Shown here piece by piece: positions 6,421 through 13,936 of a stretch of 18,300 bases of DNA. The DNA comes from CAMYMG01 sp038259455 (GTDB lineage Bacteria; Pseudomonadota; Alphaproteobacteria; Rhizobiales; Rhizobiaceae). The position numbers and the translations under genes were made by a program. Position 1 is the stretch's first letter; each line of letters starts with the position of its first letter. The notes below the pieces were generated by a model. It saw only the letters and a list, made by a program, of their open reading frames with translations. It did no database searches and had not been told where the DNA came from. Where the stretch lies: positions 1-18,300 of the forward strand of contig JBBSOT010000066.1 in NCBI GenBank assembly GCA_038259455.1. Reading direction: 5' to 3'.

Positions 6421-8256
6421 ATGATGGGCATACAGGATGCATGGAAGCGCTGGCGGAGCGCTTCATGGCTGTCGCCGCGCACGCCAGAACCTCCTGCGCC
6501 TGAAAAGCTGAGGTTACAGGAAGTTCTGCTCGTCACGCATTCAAACGATCCACACGCCGGCTCAATCGTTTTCAACGCCGAGATGGCTCTGCGATACGCG
6601 GGATTGCCGAGCATCGTGCATGTGTTGAGCGACGACGGCTCACTACCGGCCTTGGGCAGTTTTGCCGTTGTAGTTCTGTGTACCGAGTTGATCGGTGAAC
6701 TGACGCCGCCAACGGCGCGTGATCTTAGCGATTTTGTCAGGCAAGGCGGGGGACTTGTCGTGGCACACCGGGGTTGGAATGAGCAGCTGACAGAATGTTT
6801 CGGCATGAAGACCGGTCTTGATGAGCCCGAAATGTCTGAGACGGAAAACGAGGATTTCCGGTTCGTGCAGGCGGTTTTTCCTGGCGTTGCCGGGGCCAGA
6901 CTGAGTCCCGATCAGTACTGCGGAAATTACGGCTTCCTCCTCTCGGCAGCCGATCTTTCAGATAAATCCGAGGTTCTGGCTGATGACGGCAACGCACGAC
7001 CGCTTTGCTGGAAGTCTCCGTTTGGCAACGGCCAAACGGTCTTCTGGAATTCCGTCATTCTCTCTGAAAAATGCATGCGCGGGTTTCTGGTGCAGTCGAT
7101 ACTGGCCTGCCGCCCGTTGTCGGCAATGCGTGTCATCGGCTTTGGAATGATCCAGATCGACGACTCCCCGCCGCCGGTCAGCGACAGTCATCTCGAACCG
7201 ATCTCAAGCGAATATCCCGGCATGGATGCGAATGTGTTCTACCACGACATCTGGTACCCGGACATGTCCAGTCTCCGGTCCAGATATGGCCTGTGCTATT
7301 CCCACTACAGCGTGATCAACTACGAAGATGGCGGGTCGAAACTGGCCGGCGATAACACCTACGCCGCCAGCCTCTTTGGAAACGCCATAGCCAGGAAGCG
7401 TTTCGGCGCGTCATGGCGGGAGCACTTGCATCAGGACGACGAACTGGGTTTCCACGGATACAACCACGTGCCACTGATATCCGACAATTGGGGTGATCCT
7501 GCCGCCGTCGATGCAGCAATGAAGCTCGCGCGAGAACTCTGGATCGATGGCGTATCGGAGCGACTTCCGACGTCATATGTTCCTGCTGGGAACGAGTTCC
7601 ATCCCGAGCAGCTCAAGGCACTGGTGGGCGCGTTCCCCGAGATCACGATCGTGTGCAGTACCTATTCTGCAGGACACCATGACAATGGCGAGTTCCGGGA
7701 ATTCGGACCGGAGCCATGGCATGAGGCGCTGATCTGCCTGCCACGCGAAACAGCGGGCTACGTGATGACGGATTACGGGAGGATCAGGATGCTCTCGCAA
7801 CTGGCCAACTTCGGCGTCTGGACGCATTATATTCATCCCGACGACATTTTCGACATTCCAGTCGGTGGCGAAGTGACCGGCGATACGCGCAACAGGGAGT
7901 ACCGCTTCTGGCGCAAAGGGAACGCGCAGGGGCAGCAAGGTCTTTACGATTGCTTTGCGCACTGGATCGGTTTTGCCCGAAAGCACTTTCCCTGGATCGA
8001 GTTTCTGACAACGTCAAAGGCTGCCGAGCGGTTCGCGCAGTGTTCAGGGTCGATGCCGGCGATCGCAGCCGGCAGAAAACGCCTTTGGATCAATGCTGAA
8101 ACTGGCGGCATTTACTATCTCCGCGTAAGCGGAGCGATGAACATCGCTCCTGCCTCGACCCGGGCCATCGAAATCCTTGATTGCCAGGAGATTTCGGTAG
8201 GGCGGCTGTATGTCGTCAAATGTCGGGCCGGAGAGACAGACATAGATTTCTTCTAG
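6421..8256 (+). CDS. DUF2194-like protein with a NodB/CE4-like metal site
   Basis: A 611-residue protein. The frame is open from 6307, but that start would overlap the divergent glycosyltransferase, and recognisable sequence begins only around KLRLQEVLLVTHS, so ATG 6421 (or 6424) is preferred. Domain 1 (about 35-230) has a VLLVTHSNDPH start and a DFVRQGGGLVVAHRGW segment. It resembles a glutamine-amidotransferase-like alpha/beta domain. Domain 2 (about 235-560) begins with GFGMIQIDDSPPP, where D247 and D248 sit like the TFDDG motif of polysaccharide deacetylases, and has ELGFHGYNH with H345 and H349 as an HXXXH metal motif. The overall pattern recalls DUF2194 proteins found near exopolysaccharide genes; that assignment is from memory. 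A role in deacetylating or cleaving a polysaccharide is inferred. No signal peptide is visible, which is odd for such an enzyme. Confidence 0.6.
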   Translation: MMGIQDAWKRWRSASWLSPRTPEPPAPEKLRLQEVLLVTHSNDPHAGSIVFNAEMALRYAGLPSIVHVLSDDGSLPALGSFAVVVLCTELIGELTPPTARDLSDFVRQGGGLVVAHRGWNEQLTECFGMKTGLDEPEMSETENEDFRFVQAVFPGVAGARLSPDQYCGNYGFLLSAADLSDKSEVLADDGNARPLCWKSPFGNGQTVFWNSVILSEKCMRGFLVQSILACRPLSAMRVIGFGMIQIDDSPPPVSDSHLEPISSEYPGMDANVFYHDIWYPDMSSLRSRYGLCYSHYSVINYEDGGSKLAGDNTYAASLFGNAIARKRFGASWREHLHQDDELGFHGYNHVPLISDNWGDPAAVDAAMKLARELWIDGVSERLPTSYVPAGNEFHPEQLKALVGAFPEITIVCSTYSAGHHDNGEFREFGPEPWHEALICLPRETAGYVMTDYGRIRMLSQLANFGVWTHYIHPDDIFDIPVGGEVTGDTRNREYRFWRKGNAQGQQGLYDCFAHWIGFARKHFPWIEFLTTSKAAERFAQCSGSMPAIAAGRKRLWINAETGGIYYLRVSGAMNIAPASTRAIEILDCQEISVGRLYVVKCRAGETDIDFF

Positions 8257-8264
8257 AGCTATCA

Positions 8265-8287
8265 GTGCGCGGCTTTCGATGGCGCAC
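8265..8287 (+). terminator. Stem-loop after the DUF2194-like gene
   Basis: GTGCGC and GCGCAC form a 6-bp stem around an 11-base loop, starting nine bases after the TAG at 8254-8256. No T-tract follows. The remainder of 8257-8507 contains no gene I can support. Confidence 0.3.
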
Positions 8288-8507
8288 GCACTATCCGCCG
8301 CCAGGCGTCACGCGCGGCTGAGGCGCCAGCAAGGTTTCTCGGATCGAGAGCAATAGGGAAGCCGCCGATATCGGGCTCAACGTCCAGCACATGGACGGCC
8401 GAATACGGCCAGTGCCCCGCCGGCCAGCTTCAGTTCCAGTCTCACCTCTGCGGGCATTCGGCAGATGGTCCTGGGCGGCAATGCAGTAACCGGCTGGGGC
8501 GAACAGG

Positions 8508-9494
8508 TCACACGACGGGCGTCCTGGAACGTCCGGACGGCGCGTTTTGCGGCAGGCAGCCAAGGCCGACCAGGGTCGTTCTCACGGCCTCGTCGATCGG
8601 CGTTGAGGGCTCGGCGCCGATCGCGGCAACGAGACGCGTGTTCGGCATCCGCAGCGGCTGCTGCCACAGATAACGCATCTCCTTCAACTCCCGAAGGAAG
8701 ATCACGAAGGGCGCTGCGAAGGGCACTATCCACCAGGGGAAACGCCTGATCTTGAGCGTCGGGTTTCCCGTGACCCGTCGGATGGCGGCGGTCAGCCTTG
8801 TGCCATCCGCGTCCCAGAAGCCTTCCATGTGATAGGCCGCGAAGGCCGGAAGGGCGTCGCCCTTTTCCATCAGGCGCAGCATGGTCTCGGCGACATCCGG
8901 CAGGTAGGCCCACTGATGGCCGATGCCGGGCTTGCCGGGATAGGTCACGGAGGTCAACGGCTTTCCGGGCGTCACCATGGCTTGTGAAAACCAGCTGTTT
9001 GCTGCTTTCGCGCCAAAGAAATCGCCGGCACGCACGATGATGACCCTGATCCCGTCTTTCGTGGCGCGTTCCAGCCGATGCTCCATTTCAACCCGGATGG
9101 CGCCTTTCTTCGTGACGGGGTGTTGCGGTGCATCCTCGGTAAGGAGAGGGAATGCGTCCGGGCCGAAATTGTACACGGTACCCGGCAGAAGAACGGTGGC
9201 GCCGACCGATTTCGCCGCGGCGATCGTGCTGTCCAGCATCGGCAGAACCAGCGTTTCCCAGTTGGCATAGCCTGCGGGATTGACGGCATGAACAATGAGG
9301 CCGGCACCCTTTGCGGCGGCCAGCACGTCTTGCGGGTTCATGGAATCGCCGGAAATCCAGTCGAACTCCGGTTGCTGCGAGGCCGCCCTGGCCGCATCCC
9401 GGCTCATCGCGCGGACCGTCCAGCCGCGTTCCTGGAGAAGGCGTGCGACCTCGCCACCGATGCCGCCGCTGGCGCCCAGCACCAGTGCCTTCAA
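8508..9494 (-). CDS. NAD(P)-binding extended SDR / epimerase-like protein
   Basis: A 328-residue protein with an N-terminal Rossmann motif, ALVLGASGGIGG (residues 3-14), and an atypical extended-SDR layout. A GTVYNFGPD segment stands where the active-site tyrosine of epimerases lies, but the classic YXXXK is not present. The central part includes IIVRAGDFFG and HQWAYLPDVAETM, typical of NAD-dependent epimerase/NmrA-like proteins. The C-terminal third has a WWIVPFAAPFVIFLREL hydrophobic stretch. The only in-frame start is TTG at 9494, which gives a canonical N-terminus but has no nearby Shine-Dalgarno of its own. An ATG mini-ORF with a good AAGGAG lies just upstream in another frame and its TGA overlaps this TTG. 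The gene is divergent from a LysR regulator, which probably controls it. The substrate is unknown. Confidence 0.82.
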   Translation of the reverse strand: MKALVLGASGGIGGEVARLLQERGWTVRAMSRDAARAASQQPEFDWISGDSMNPQDVLAAAKGAGLIVHAVNPAGYANWETLVLPMLDSTIAAAKSVGATVLLPGTVYNFGPDAFPLLTEDAPQHPVTKKGAIRVEMEHRLERATKDGIRVIIVRAGDFFGAKAANSWFSQAMVTPGKPLTSVTYPGKPGIGHQWAYLPDVAETMLRLMEKGDALPAFAAYHMEGFWDADGTRLTAAIRRVTGNPTLKIRRFPWWIVPFAAPFVIFLRELKEMRYLWQQPLRMPNTRLVAAIGAEPSTPIDEAVRTTLVGLGCLPQNAPSGRSRTPVV

Positions 9495-9511
9495 TTGTCG
9501 GTGTCCGTCAT
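9491..9511 (-). other. Six-codon mini-ORF overlapping the SDR start (MTDTDN)
   Basis: ATG at 9511 is followed by five codons and a TGA at 9491-9493 that overlaps the SDR TTG codon as TTGA. A strong Shine-Dalgarno, AAGGAGAA (9517-9524 on the plus strand), lies five bases upstream of this ATG and 22 bases from the TTG. Either the SDR is translated by coupling to this leader, or one base has been lost and the true start is this ATG. Confidence 0.4.
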
Positions 9512-9558
9512 GGCCGTTCTCCTTCAGGTCGATGAAGGCACTATCGGGCTTTGGCGGA

Positions 9559-9599
9559 CTAAACGAAATTGCTGAAAATCCTTTAGCTGCTATACTAAA
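9559..9599. promoter_or_regulatory. LysR promoter and palindromic operator candidate
   Basis: Three half-sites are visible: CTAAA (9559-9563), TTTAG (9582-9586) and CTAAA (9595-9599). The last two form a perfect inverted repeat with an 8-base spacer, which contains a T-N11-A pattern. A TTGCTG (9569-9574), 16-base spacer and TATACT (9591-9596) form a plausible sigma-70 promoter for the LysR gene, with the -10 overlapping the palindrome. This fits autorepression and control of the divergent SDR gene. Confidence 0.45.
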
Positions 9600-9603
9600 A
9601 TGT

Positions 9604-10509
9604 ATGAATAAGACCGAACCGAGCTGGGATTTCTACCGGTCCTTCCTGACGGTGATGCAGGAAGGGTCGCTGTCTGCGGCGGCGCGCGAGCTCGGTCTCA
9701 CGCAGCCGACGATCGGGCGGCACGTCGAGGCCCTCGAAACGATCATCGGGTTCCAGCTCTTCATCCGCACACCGCAGGGCCTGATCCCGACCGAGGCAGC
9801 CATCGAACTGAGGCCTCACGCGGCGCAACTGGCCGCCGATGCCGCGGCGCTTGTGCGCGCGGCAACCGGGCATTCCCGAGACTCTGGCGCGTCCGTCAAG
9901 GGTACCGTGCGCATCAGCGCCAGCGAGGTGATCGGCGTAGAGGTGTTGCCGCCGATCCTTGCGGATCTCGGCGAAACCCATCCTGACCTGGTAATCGAGC
10001 TTTCGCTGTCGGATGCCGTCGAAGACCTGCTGCGGCAGGAAGCCGATATTGCCGTGCGCATGACGGAGCCGGCACAGAACGCGCTGGTCGTGAGGCGGAT
10101 TGGCGGCATCCCGCTCGGCCTGTTTGCCCATCGTCGTTACCTCGAAGCTCATGGGACCCCAGAGTCCGTCGAGGACCTCGGCCGGCACCGGATGATCGGC
10201 TTCGACCGTCAGAATGCGTTTATTCGGGCAGTGCGCAAACGCGTCCCGGTCGTGGCAAGCATGCGTGCTTCATTGAAGGCCGACAGCAACCTGGCGCAGC
10301 TGGCGTTGATCCGGGCCGGGTGCGGCGTCGGGATTTGCCAGAACAGGCTTGCAAGCCGCGATCCGGCGCTTGCGCATGTCCTTGCAAAGGAATTGGCGTT
10401 CAGTCTCGAGACGTTCCTCGTGATGCACGAAAATCTGAGCACCACGCCGCGATGCCGCGTCACCTTCGATGCGCTGGTTGAGGGCATGTCCGCGTATATT
10501 CGCGGATAG
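9604..10509 (+). CDS. LysR-family transcriptional regulator
   Basis: A 301-residue protein beginning MNKTEPSWDFYRSFL. Residues about 10-65 form the winged helix-turn-helix (GSLSAAARELGLTQPTIGRHVEALE is the core), followed by a linker helix. A periplasmic-binding-like effector domain starts near residue 100 (VKGTVRISASEVIG) and includes EADIAVRMTEPAQNALVVRRIGG. The length fits the family. ATG 9604 is chosen because the family begins just before the helix-turn-helix; no Shine-Dalgarno precedes it, and the predicted transcription start falls at the same position, so the mRNA may be leaderless. It probably activates or represses the divergent SDR gene and represses itself. The effector cannot be predicted. 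Confidence 0.9.
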   Translation: MNKTEPSWDFYRSFLTVMQEGSLSAAARELGLTQPTIGRHVEALETIIGFQLFIRTPQGLIPTEAAIELRPHAAQLAADAAALVRAATGHSRDSGASVKGTVRISASEVIGVEVLPPILADLGETHPDLVIELSLSDAVEDLLRQEADIAVRMTEPAQNALVVRRIGGIPLGLFAHRRYLEAHGTPESVEDLGRHRMIGFDRQNAFIRAVRKRVPVVASMRASLKADSNLAQLALIRAGCGVGICQNRLASRDPALAHVLAKELAFSLETFLVMHENLSTTPRCRVTFDALVEGMSAYIRG

Positions 10510-10538
10510 GCCCTGAGCGGGTTGGTCGCGACGGCGCA

Positions 10539-10578
10539 TTGTGGCGATCTGTCCTCAGGCATGAAAGAGCAGGCCACG
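10539..10578. repeat. 40-bp dispersed intergenic repeat, copy A
   Basis: Matches 15517-15556 at 39 of 40 positions. It starts TTGTGGCGATCTGTCCTC and ends in GGCCACG. GTGGC near the left end and GCCAC near the right end are complementary, so it can fold back. It sits in the convergent gap between the LysR gene and the FAD oxidoreductase, where it could act as a bidirectional termination or mRNA-stabilising element. Confidence 0.7.
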
Positions 10579-10582
10579 CGCC

Positions 10583-11731
10583 TCATGCTGCCAGCGGCTG
10601 CATCCCGGCCAGACCCGCGGCCTCCGCCTTCACGCACGCCGCCATGCGCATGTGCAGCGCCTGAAGCTCGGCCAGCGTCCAGTCGAAGCTGGCGATCCGC
10701 TCCGTAACCTCGAGGACCGGGCGCGCATGGGCGTCGCGTCCGGCCTGATACGCGGCGCCATCGCCCGGTGACGCCGCCAGCACAGTTGCGAGGCCCTGGG
10801 CGTCCAGGAAGGCGTCGGTGATGCCATGCGCGGTCAGCGGATCCTTGAAACAGCCGGCGTCTCCCACCAGCGCCCAGCCCGGACCAGCAGCGGCGCGCAG
10901 GAACCCTGGCGCACCGGGAAACCGGCGAAGACGTGTCGCCGGGCCCTGCCGGTGAACCGCGCCAGCCAGGGATTCGTCCCACCGCGACAAGATCCCGGCC
11001 ATGCAGCCGACTGCGCCACCGGCGAGGCGGACGCGCATCTCCTCGGGCCGGCACGAGACGAAGACGCAATGCTGGCCGCCATTCGTCGGGATCAGGCCGG
11101 CGGCAATCCCGGTATCGTAGAACCACCGATATCCCTCGTTCGGCAGACCGTCGAAATAGCCGAAGCAGGCGACCGTGCGCTCCTGCGACTCCAGCATCGT
11201 CGCTGCCCCGACTGATTGGGCGACGGCCGACATGCGGCCATCGGCGCCGATGACGATGCCGGCGCCTATCCGAACAAAGCTCCCTCCGACTCGCAGCAGT
11301 GCCCCATCGACACGGCCGCGCGTGCTCCTGGTCACGCCCTCGAACGTCACGCCGGTTCGCAATTCCGCGCCTGCCTGCCGCGCCGCGGTTCCCAGGACCC
11401 TGTCGAGCACGAACCGCCGCGGGGCGAGCAGCCCCCTTGCCCGGCCGAAAGGCTTGAGTGGGATGTCCACGGTCTCGCTGCCATAGATAAACGCCGTGCG
11501 CTCCACCCATGGCGTGCCGGCCTGCCCGAGCGCCTCGAGCAGCCCCCAGCGGTCCAGCAGCATGACGGCCGGCCGCGTCAGCGCGTGGGTCGACAGCATG
11601 TCGCCGATCTCCGGCGCACGATCGACCAGGAGCACACTTGCACCGGCCCGGGCCAGGAGCATGCCAGTCGCAGCGCCGGCGCAGCGTGCGCCGACGATGA
11701 CCGCGTCGTAGTGATTTCGATTGAACGTCAT
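10583..11731 (-). CDS. FAD-dependent oxidoreductase / monooxygenase-like
   Basis: A 382-residue flavoprotein of the para-hydroxybenzoate hydroxylase/geranylgeranyl-reductase type. The dinucleotide-binding motif is VIVGARCAG at 11-19, a Cys-containing variant of GXGXXG. The DG motif follows at IGADG (161-165), and the GD motif is ALVGDAGCFKDPLTAHG at 287-303, which contacts the FAD ribityl and pyrophosphate. Such enzymes reduce or hydroxylate hydrophobic substrates using NAD(P)H and FAD in the cytoplasm. The start has a good Shine-Dalgarno, AAAGGAG, seven bases upstream. It follows the FMO-like gene after 13 bases and is the last gene of the OsmC operon. Its substrate is unknown. A tryptophan-halogenase-like role is possible, but no halogenase WXWXIP motif is seen. 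Confidence 0.82.
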   Translation of the reverse strand: MTFNRNHYDAVIVGARCAGAATGMLLARAGASVLLVDRAPEIGDMLSTHALTRPAVMLLDRWGLLEALGQAGTPWVERTAFIYGSETVDIPLKPFGRARGLLAPRRFVLDRVLGTAARQAGAELRTGVTFEGVTRSTRGRVDGALLRVGGSFVRIGAGIVIGADGRMSAVAQSVGAATMLESQERTVACFGYFDGLPNEGYRWFYDTGIAAGLIPTNGGQHCVFVSCRPEEMRVRLAGGAVGCMAGILSRWDESLAGAVHRQGPATRLRRFPGAPGFLRAAAGPGWALVGDAGCFKDPLTAHGITDAFLDAQGLATVLAASPGDGAAYQAGRDAHARPVLEVTERIASFDWTLAELQALHMRMAACVKAEAAGLAGMQPLAA

Positions 11732-11744
11732 GGCTTGGCTCCTT

Positions 11745-12986
11745 TCATGCGGCCAGCGAGGCGCCGAGCGCAGCGGTCAACGGTACAGCCAGCGCCCTGG
11801 CGTCCTCGCTCGCGCCCTCGATATGCGTGGAAAGCCCCGTGCGCAGGTAGGGCAGGCCCATGACGAAGAGCCCCGGCGCCACGACGCCGCCCTCGTGCAT
11901 GATGCGTCCCTTGCGGTCGAAGACCGGGAGGTCGAGCCAGCCGTGGTCGGGCAGGTAGCCGGTCGCCCAGACGATCGCCTGCACCGCGCCGCCCGTCAGG
12001 TCGAGTTCCAGTTGCGGCGCATCGGGCACGCGTGTCCGCGCCAACCGCTCGGGCGGGCTGGTCAGCTCGTCGAAGCCGGCGTTCCTCGCCCACGCGTCTA
12101 TCTGGTCGAGCAGGCGGTCAAGCTTGAGGTCCGCGAGCATGCACTGGTTGGCAAGGGAGCCCGAGAAATACACCCGCTGGCGGTCGAGCCCCGCGAGGCG
12201 CCCGACGATCCGCACGCCGAGATCCTGCAGGGCGTTGAGATCCATGTCGGCAAGGCTCGGGTCGCCGAGCAGCGGCAGCGACGGCAAGCGCCGCATGCGC
12301 TCCAGGTCGTCCACCTCGGTGTAGGGCGTGTGGAAAATCCGTGCGAGATGGGTCCAGGTCAGCATGTCGGCATCGCGGTAGACGCGCGGCATGCGCAGGT
12401 GATTGCCAACGGCAAGCGTCACCTGCCGGCCGGTCAGTTGCAGCTCGCGCGCAATATTGAGGCCTGAGGCGGAGGCCCCGACGACCAGCATGCCGCCCTC
12501 TGGCAGGTCCGACGGCCTGCGGTAAGCCTGCGAGGTCATCTGGGTGATGTGCGGCGGCAGGTCTGCGGCGATCGCCGGAACCTTGACGCGCGCGCAGGCG
12601 CCCGTCGCGATCACAAGGGTCTGCGCCTCGAAACTGTCGTGCGTGGTGTCGACGATGTAACGGCCGCGTGCGGGCCGTGCCGATACGACCTGCGTGTCGG
12701 TCTCGATCGGCGCGCCGATGTTCCGGGCGGCGCGCTGCATGCGGTCGGCGAACGCCGCGCAAGGCATGAAGCCATCGGCGTCCAGGCGAGTGTCGTCTAG
12801 GCCCGGCAGCGGGTTCAGCCAGTTGGGCGTGAGCAGGCGCAACGAATCCCCCCGCGCGGTGCGCCAGCGGTTCGCTACCTCGCCGCGCTCCAGGACGACA
12901 TGGTCGACGCCGTGCGCGGACAATTCGTTGCTCATGGCAAGGCCGCATTGTCCGGCCCCGATGATCACTGTCGAAACGCGTCTCAT
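11745..12986 (-). CDS. CzcO/FMO-like FAD/NAD(P)-dependent oxidoreductase
   Basis: A 413-residue flavoprotein with two dinucleotide-binding motifs: the FAD motif VIIGAGQCGLA at 7-17 and the NADPH motif LVVGASASG at 167-175. A VWATGY signature lies at 339-344. The FXGXXXHXXXY/W fingerprint of true flavin monooxygenases is degraded (the region reads HITQMTSQAY), so the protein is better called CzcO-like than FMO. Family members oxidise soft nucleophiles or shuttle electrons; the reaction here is not determined. The start is at ATG 12986 with GAGGA seven bases upstream. A GC-rich hairpin lies between this gene and DUF1127 upstream. It is the third gene of the OsmC operon and is separated by 13 bases from the second flavoprotein, so the two may act on the same compound. 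Confidence 0.85.
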   Translation of the reverse strand: MRRVSTVIIGAGQCGLAMSNELSAHGVDHVVLERGEVANRWRTARGDSLRLLTPNWLNPLPGLDDTRLDADGFMPCAAFADRMQRAARNIGAPIETDTQVVSARPARGRYIVDTTHDSFEAQTLVIATGACARVKVPAIAADLPPHITQMTSQAYRRPSDLPEGGMLVVGASASGLNIARELQLTGRQVTLAVGNHLRMPRVYRDADMLTWTHLARIFHTPYTEVDDLERMRRLPSLPLLGDPSLADMDLNALQDLGVRIVGRLAGLDRQRVYFSGSLANQCMLADLKLDRLLDQIDAWARNAGFDELTSPPERLARTRVPDAPQLELDLTGGAVQAIVWATGYLPDHGWLDLPVFDRKGRIMHEGGVVAPGLFVMGLPYLRTGLSTHIEGASEDARALAVPLTAALGASLAA

Positions 12987-13006
12987 CGCGTTGTCCTCAT
13001 TCGTGC

Positions 13007-13026
13007 GCCGGGCCCTCCGGCCCGGC
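13007..13026 (-). terminator. GC-rich intercistronic hairpin
   Basis: GCCGGGCC and GGCCCGGC form a perfect 8-bp stem with a four-base loop between DUF1127 and the FMO-like gene. There is no U-run after it, so partial attenuation or 3'-end protection of the upstream mRNA is more likely than full termination. Confidence 0.45.
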
Positions 13027-13055
13027 CGTCGTTGGGGGATCCGTCCGGTCGGCGC

Positions 13056-13226
13056 TCAGACGCGCCAGAACCAGGAGGTTGCCGCGCGCCTCTGCATCGC
13101 CTCGGTGCGGCTTACGCCGATGTCTTTCAGCATCCAGTCGTCACATTGGACCAGCGTTGCGTAGTCGCGCCGGGCGGCGAGTTTGCGTTTCGCCGTCCGG
13201 ACCAGTGTGGTGAACGGGTCGCTCAT
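13056..13226 (-). CDS. DUF1127 small Arg/Lys-rich protein
   Basis: A 56-residue protein starting at ATG 13226 in an ATGA overlap with the OsmC stop codon. It has a basic N-terminal helix with RTAKRKLAARRDYATL, then the family core DDWMLKDIGVSRTEAM at 29-44, matching the 'L.D..L.DIG..R' pattern of DUF1127 (YjiS-like). Related small proteins in alphaproteobacteria such as Rhodobacter and Agrobacterium have been linked to RNA binding and stress or phosphate responses. Here its co-translation with OsmC suggests that it acts in the same stress response, but this is inference. It ends TSWFWRV, with two exposed tryptophans, which is unusual for the family. Confidence 0.85.
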   Translation of the reverse strand: MSDPFTTLVRTAKRKLAARRDYATLVQCDDWMLKDIGVSRTEAMQRRAATSWFWRV

Positions 13227-13792
13227 CTGACCGAGACCCTGACGTTGCCGGGGTTGGTGATGATGTCGAAGACGGCGGAGCGCTTCTGCGACTGGGCGAC
13301 CACCGCCGCGATCTCGTCCTTGGTCGCCTCCGCATCGATGTCGAACATCACGCGGATCGCGGAGAAGCCGTTGCGAACATCGGCGTCGATGCCGAGGATG
13401 CCGTAGATGTCCATGTCGCCTTCCACCGAGGCCGTGACGGATCGCAACTGGATGCCGCGGTTCTGCGCCACCGATGCGACGCCTGCTGAAAGACAACTGG
13501 CGAGCGCCGACAACACGATCTCGACCGGCGTAGCGCCCATGTCGCCGGCGGCGAACTGGGGTGGGTGATCGGCATCGATCGTGAAGGAGCGGCTGTGCTT
13601 CTGCTCTTCGCCGAGACCGAAGAATGACTCGACGGTCGAACGGCTGTGCACGCCGCCAATCCATTGGCAGCTGGCGCGCCAGGTAAACTTGGCTGCTTCG
13701 GGCGCCTTGGACAGCGCCTCGCGGGCGCCGAGCAGGGCTTCTATGTTGACGCCGTTGTCGGCGCGGTTGCTGGCGTTGAGCACGTTCATCAT
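13223..13792 (-). CDS. OsmC-family protein
   Basis: A 189-residue protein starting MMNVLNASNR at ATG 13792 (a second ATG follows immediately), with GAGGAAAC just upstream as Shine-Dalgarno. The OsmC core is visible as DMGATPVEIVLSALASCLSAG (84-104), in which C100 aligns with the peroxidatic Cys of OsmC/Ohr thiol peroxidases. The C-terminal region, where a second, resolving Cys is expected, reads SQKRSAVFDIITNP, with Ser172 instead. The other Cys, C42, is in the N-terminal part. The protein is therefore single-Cys at the active site, like YhfA-type or sulfane-sulfur-binding OsmC relatives. It is first in a four-gene operon with DUF1127 and two flavoproteins and is divergent from a hydrolase-type regulator. 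A role in hydroperoxide or reactive-sulfur defence is likely. Confidence 0.85.
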   Translation of the reverse strand: MMNVLNASNRADNGVNIEALLGAREALSKAPEAAKFTWRASCQWIGGVHSRSTVESFFGLGEEQKHSRSFTIDADHPPQFAAGDMGATPVEIVLSALASCLSAGVASVAQNRGIQLRSVTASVEGDMDIYGILGIDADVRNGFSAIRVMFDIDAEATKDEIAAVVAQSQKRSAVFDIITNPGNVRVSVR

Positions 13793-13903
13793 TGTTTCCT
13801 CTCAAATCCGCGAACCCGGACCCGTGACCGTCGGTTCATCCGACCGTCCGTCCGGTTCGGCGGCCTTATGACAGGCCGGTCGATACGAAGCTTGGCGACG
13901 CCG

Positions 13904-13936
13904 TGGGGAAATCCTGGGGAAACTCTGGAGATTTTC
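13904..13936. repeat. 11-bp tandem repeat in the divergent promoter region
   Basis: TGGGGAAATCC (13904-13914) is followed directly by TGGGGAAACTC (13915-13925) and a weaker TGGAGATTTTC (13926-13936). The 11-base period matches a helical turn and lies in the middle of the 414-base gap (13793-14206) between the OsmC operon and its divergent regulator. It could be a binding array for the winged-helix protein. The rest of the gap holds no gene I can support. Confidence 0.35.

Noticed and set aside
10209..11510. Long minus-strand frame of 433 codons across the LysR 3' end and the FAD oxidoreductase
   Set aside because: It overlaps the in-frame flavoprotein with clear FAD motifs and has the biased Arg/Ala/Gly composition of a shadow frame.
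13811..13858. Approximate repeats of CCGTCGGTTC/CCGTCCGGTTC upstream of the OsmC gene
   Set aside because: The matches are imperfect, GC-rich and irregularly spaced, so chance is a sufficient explanation.
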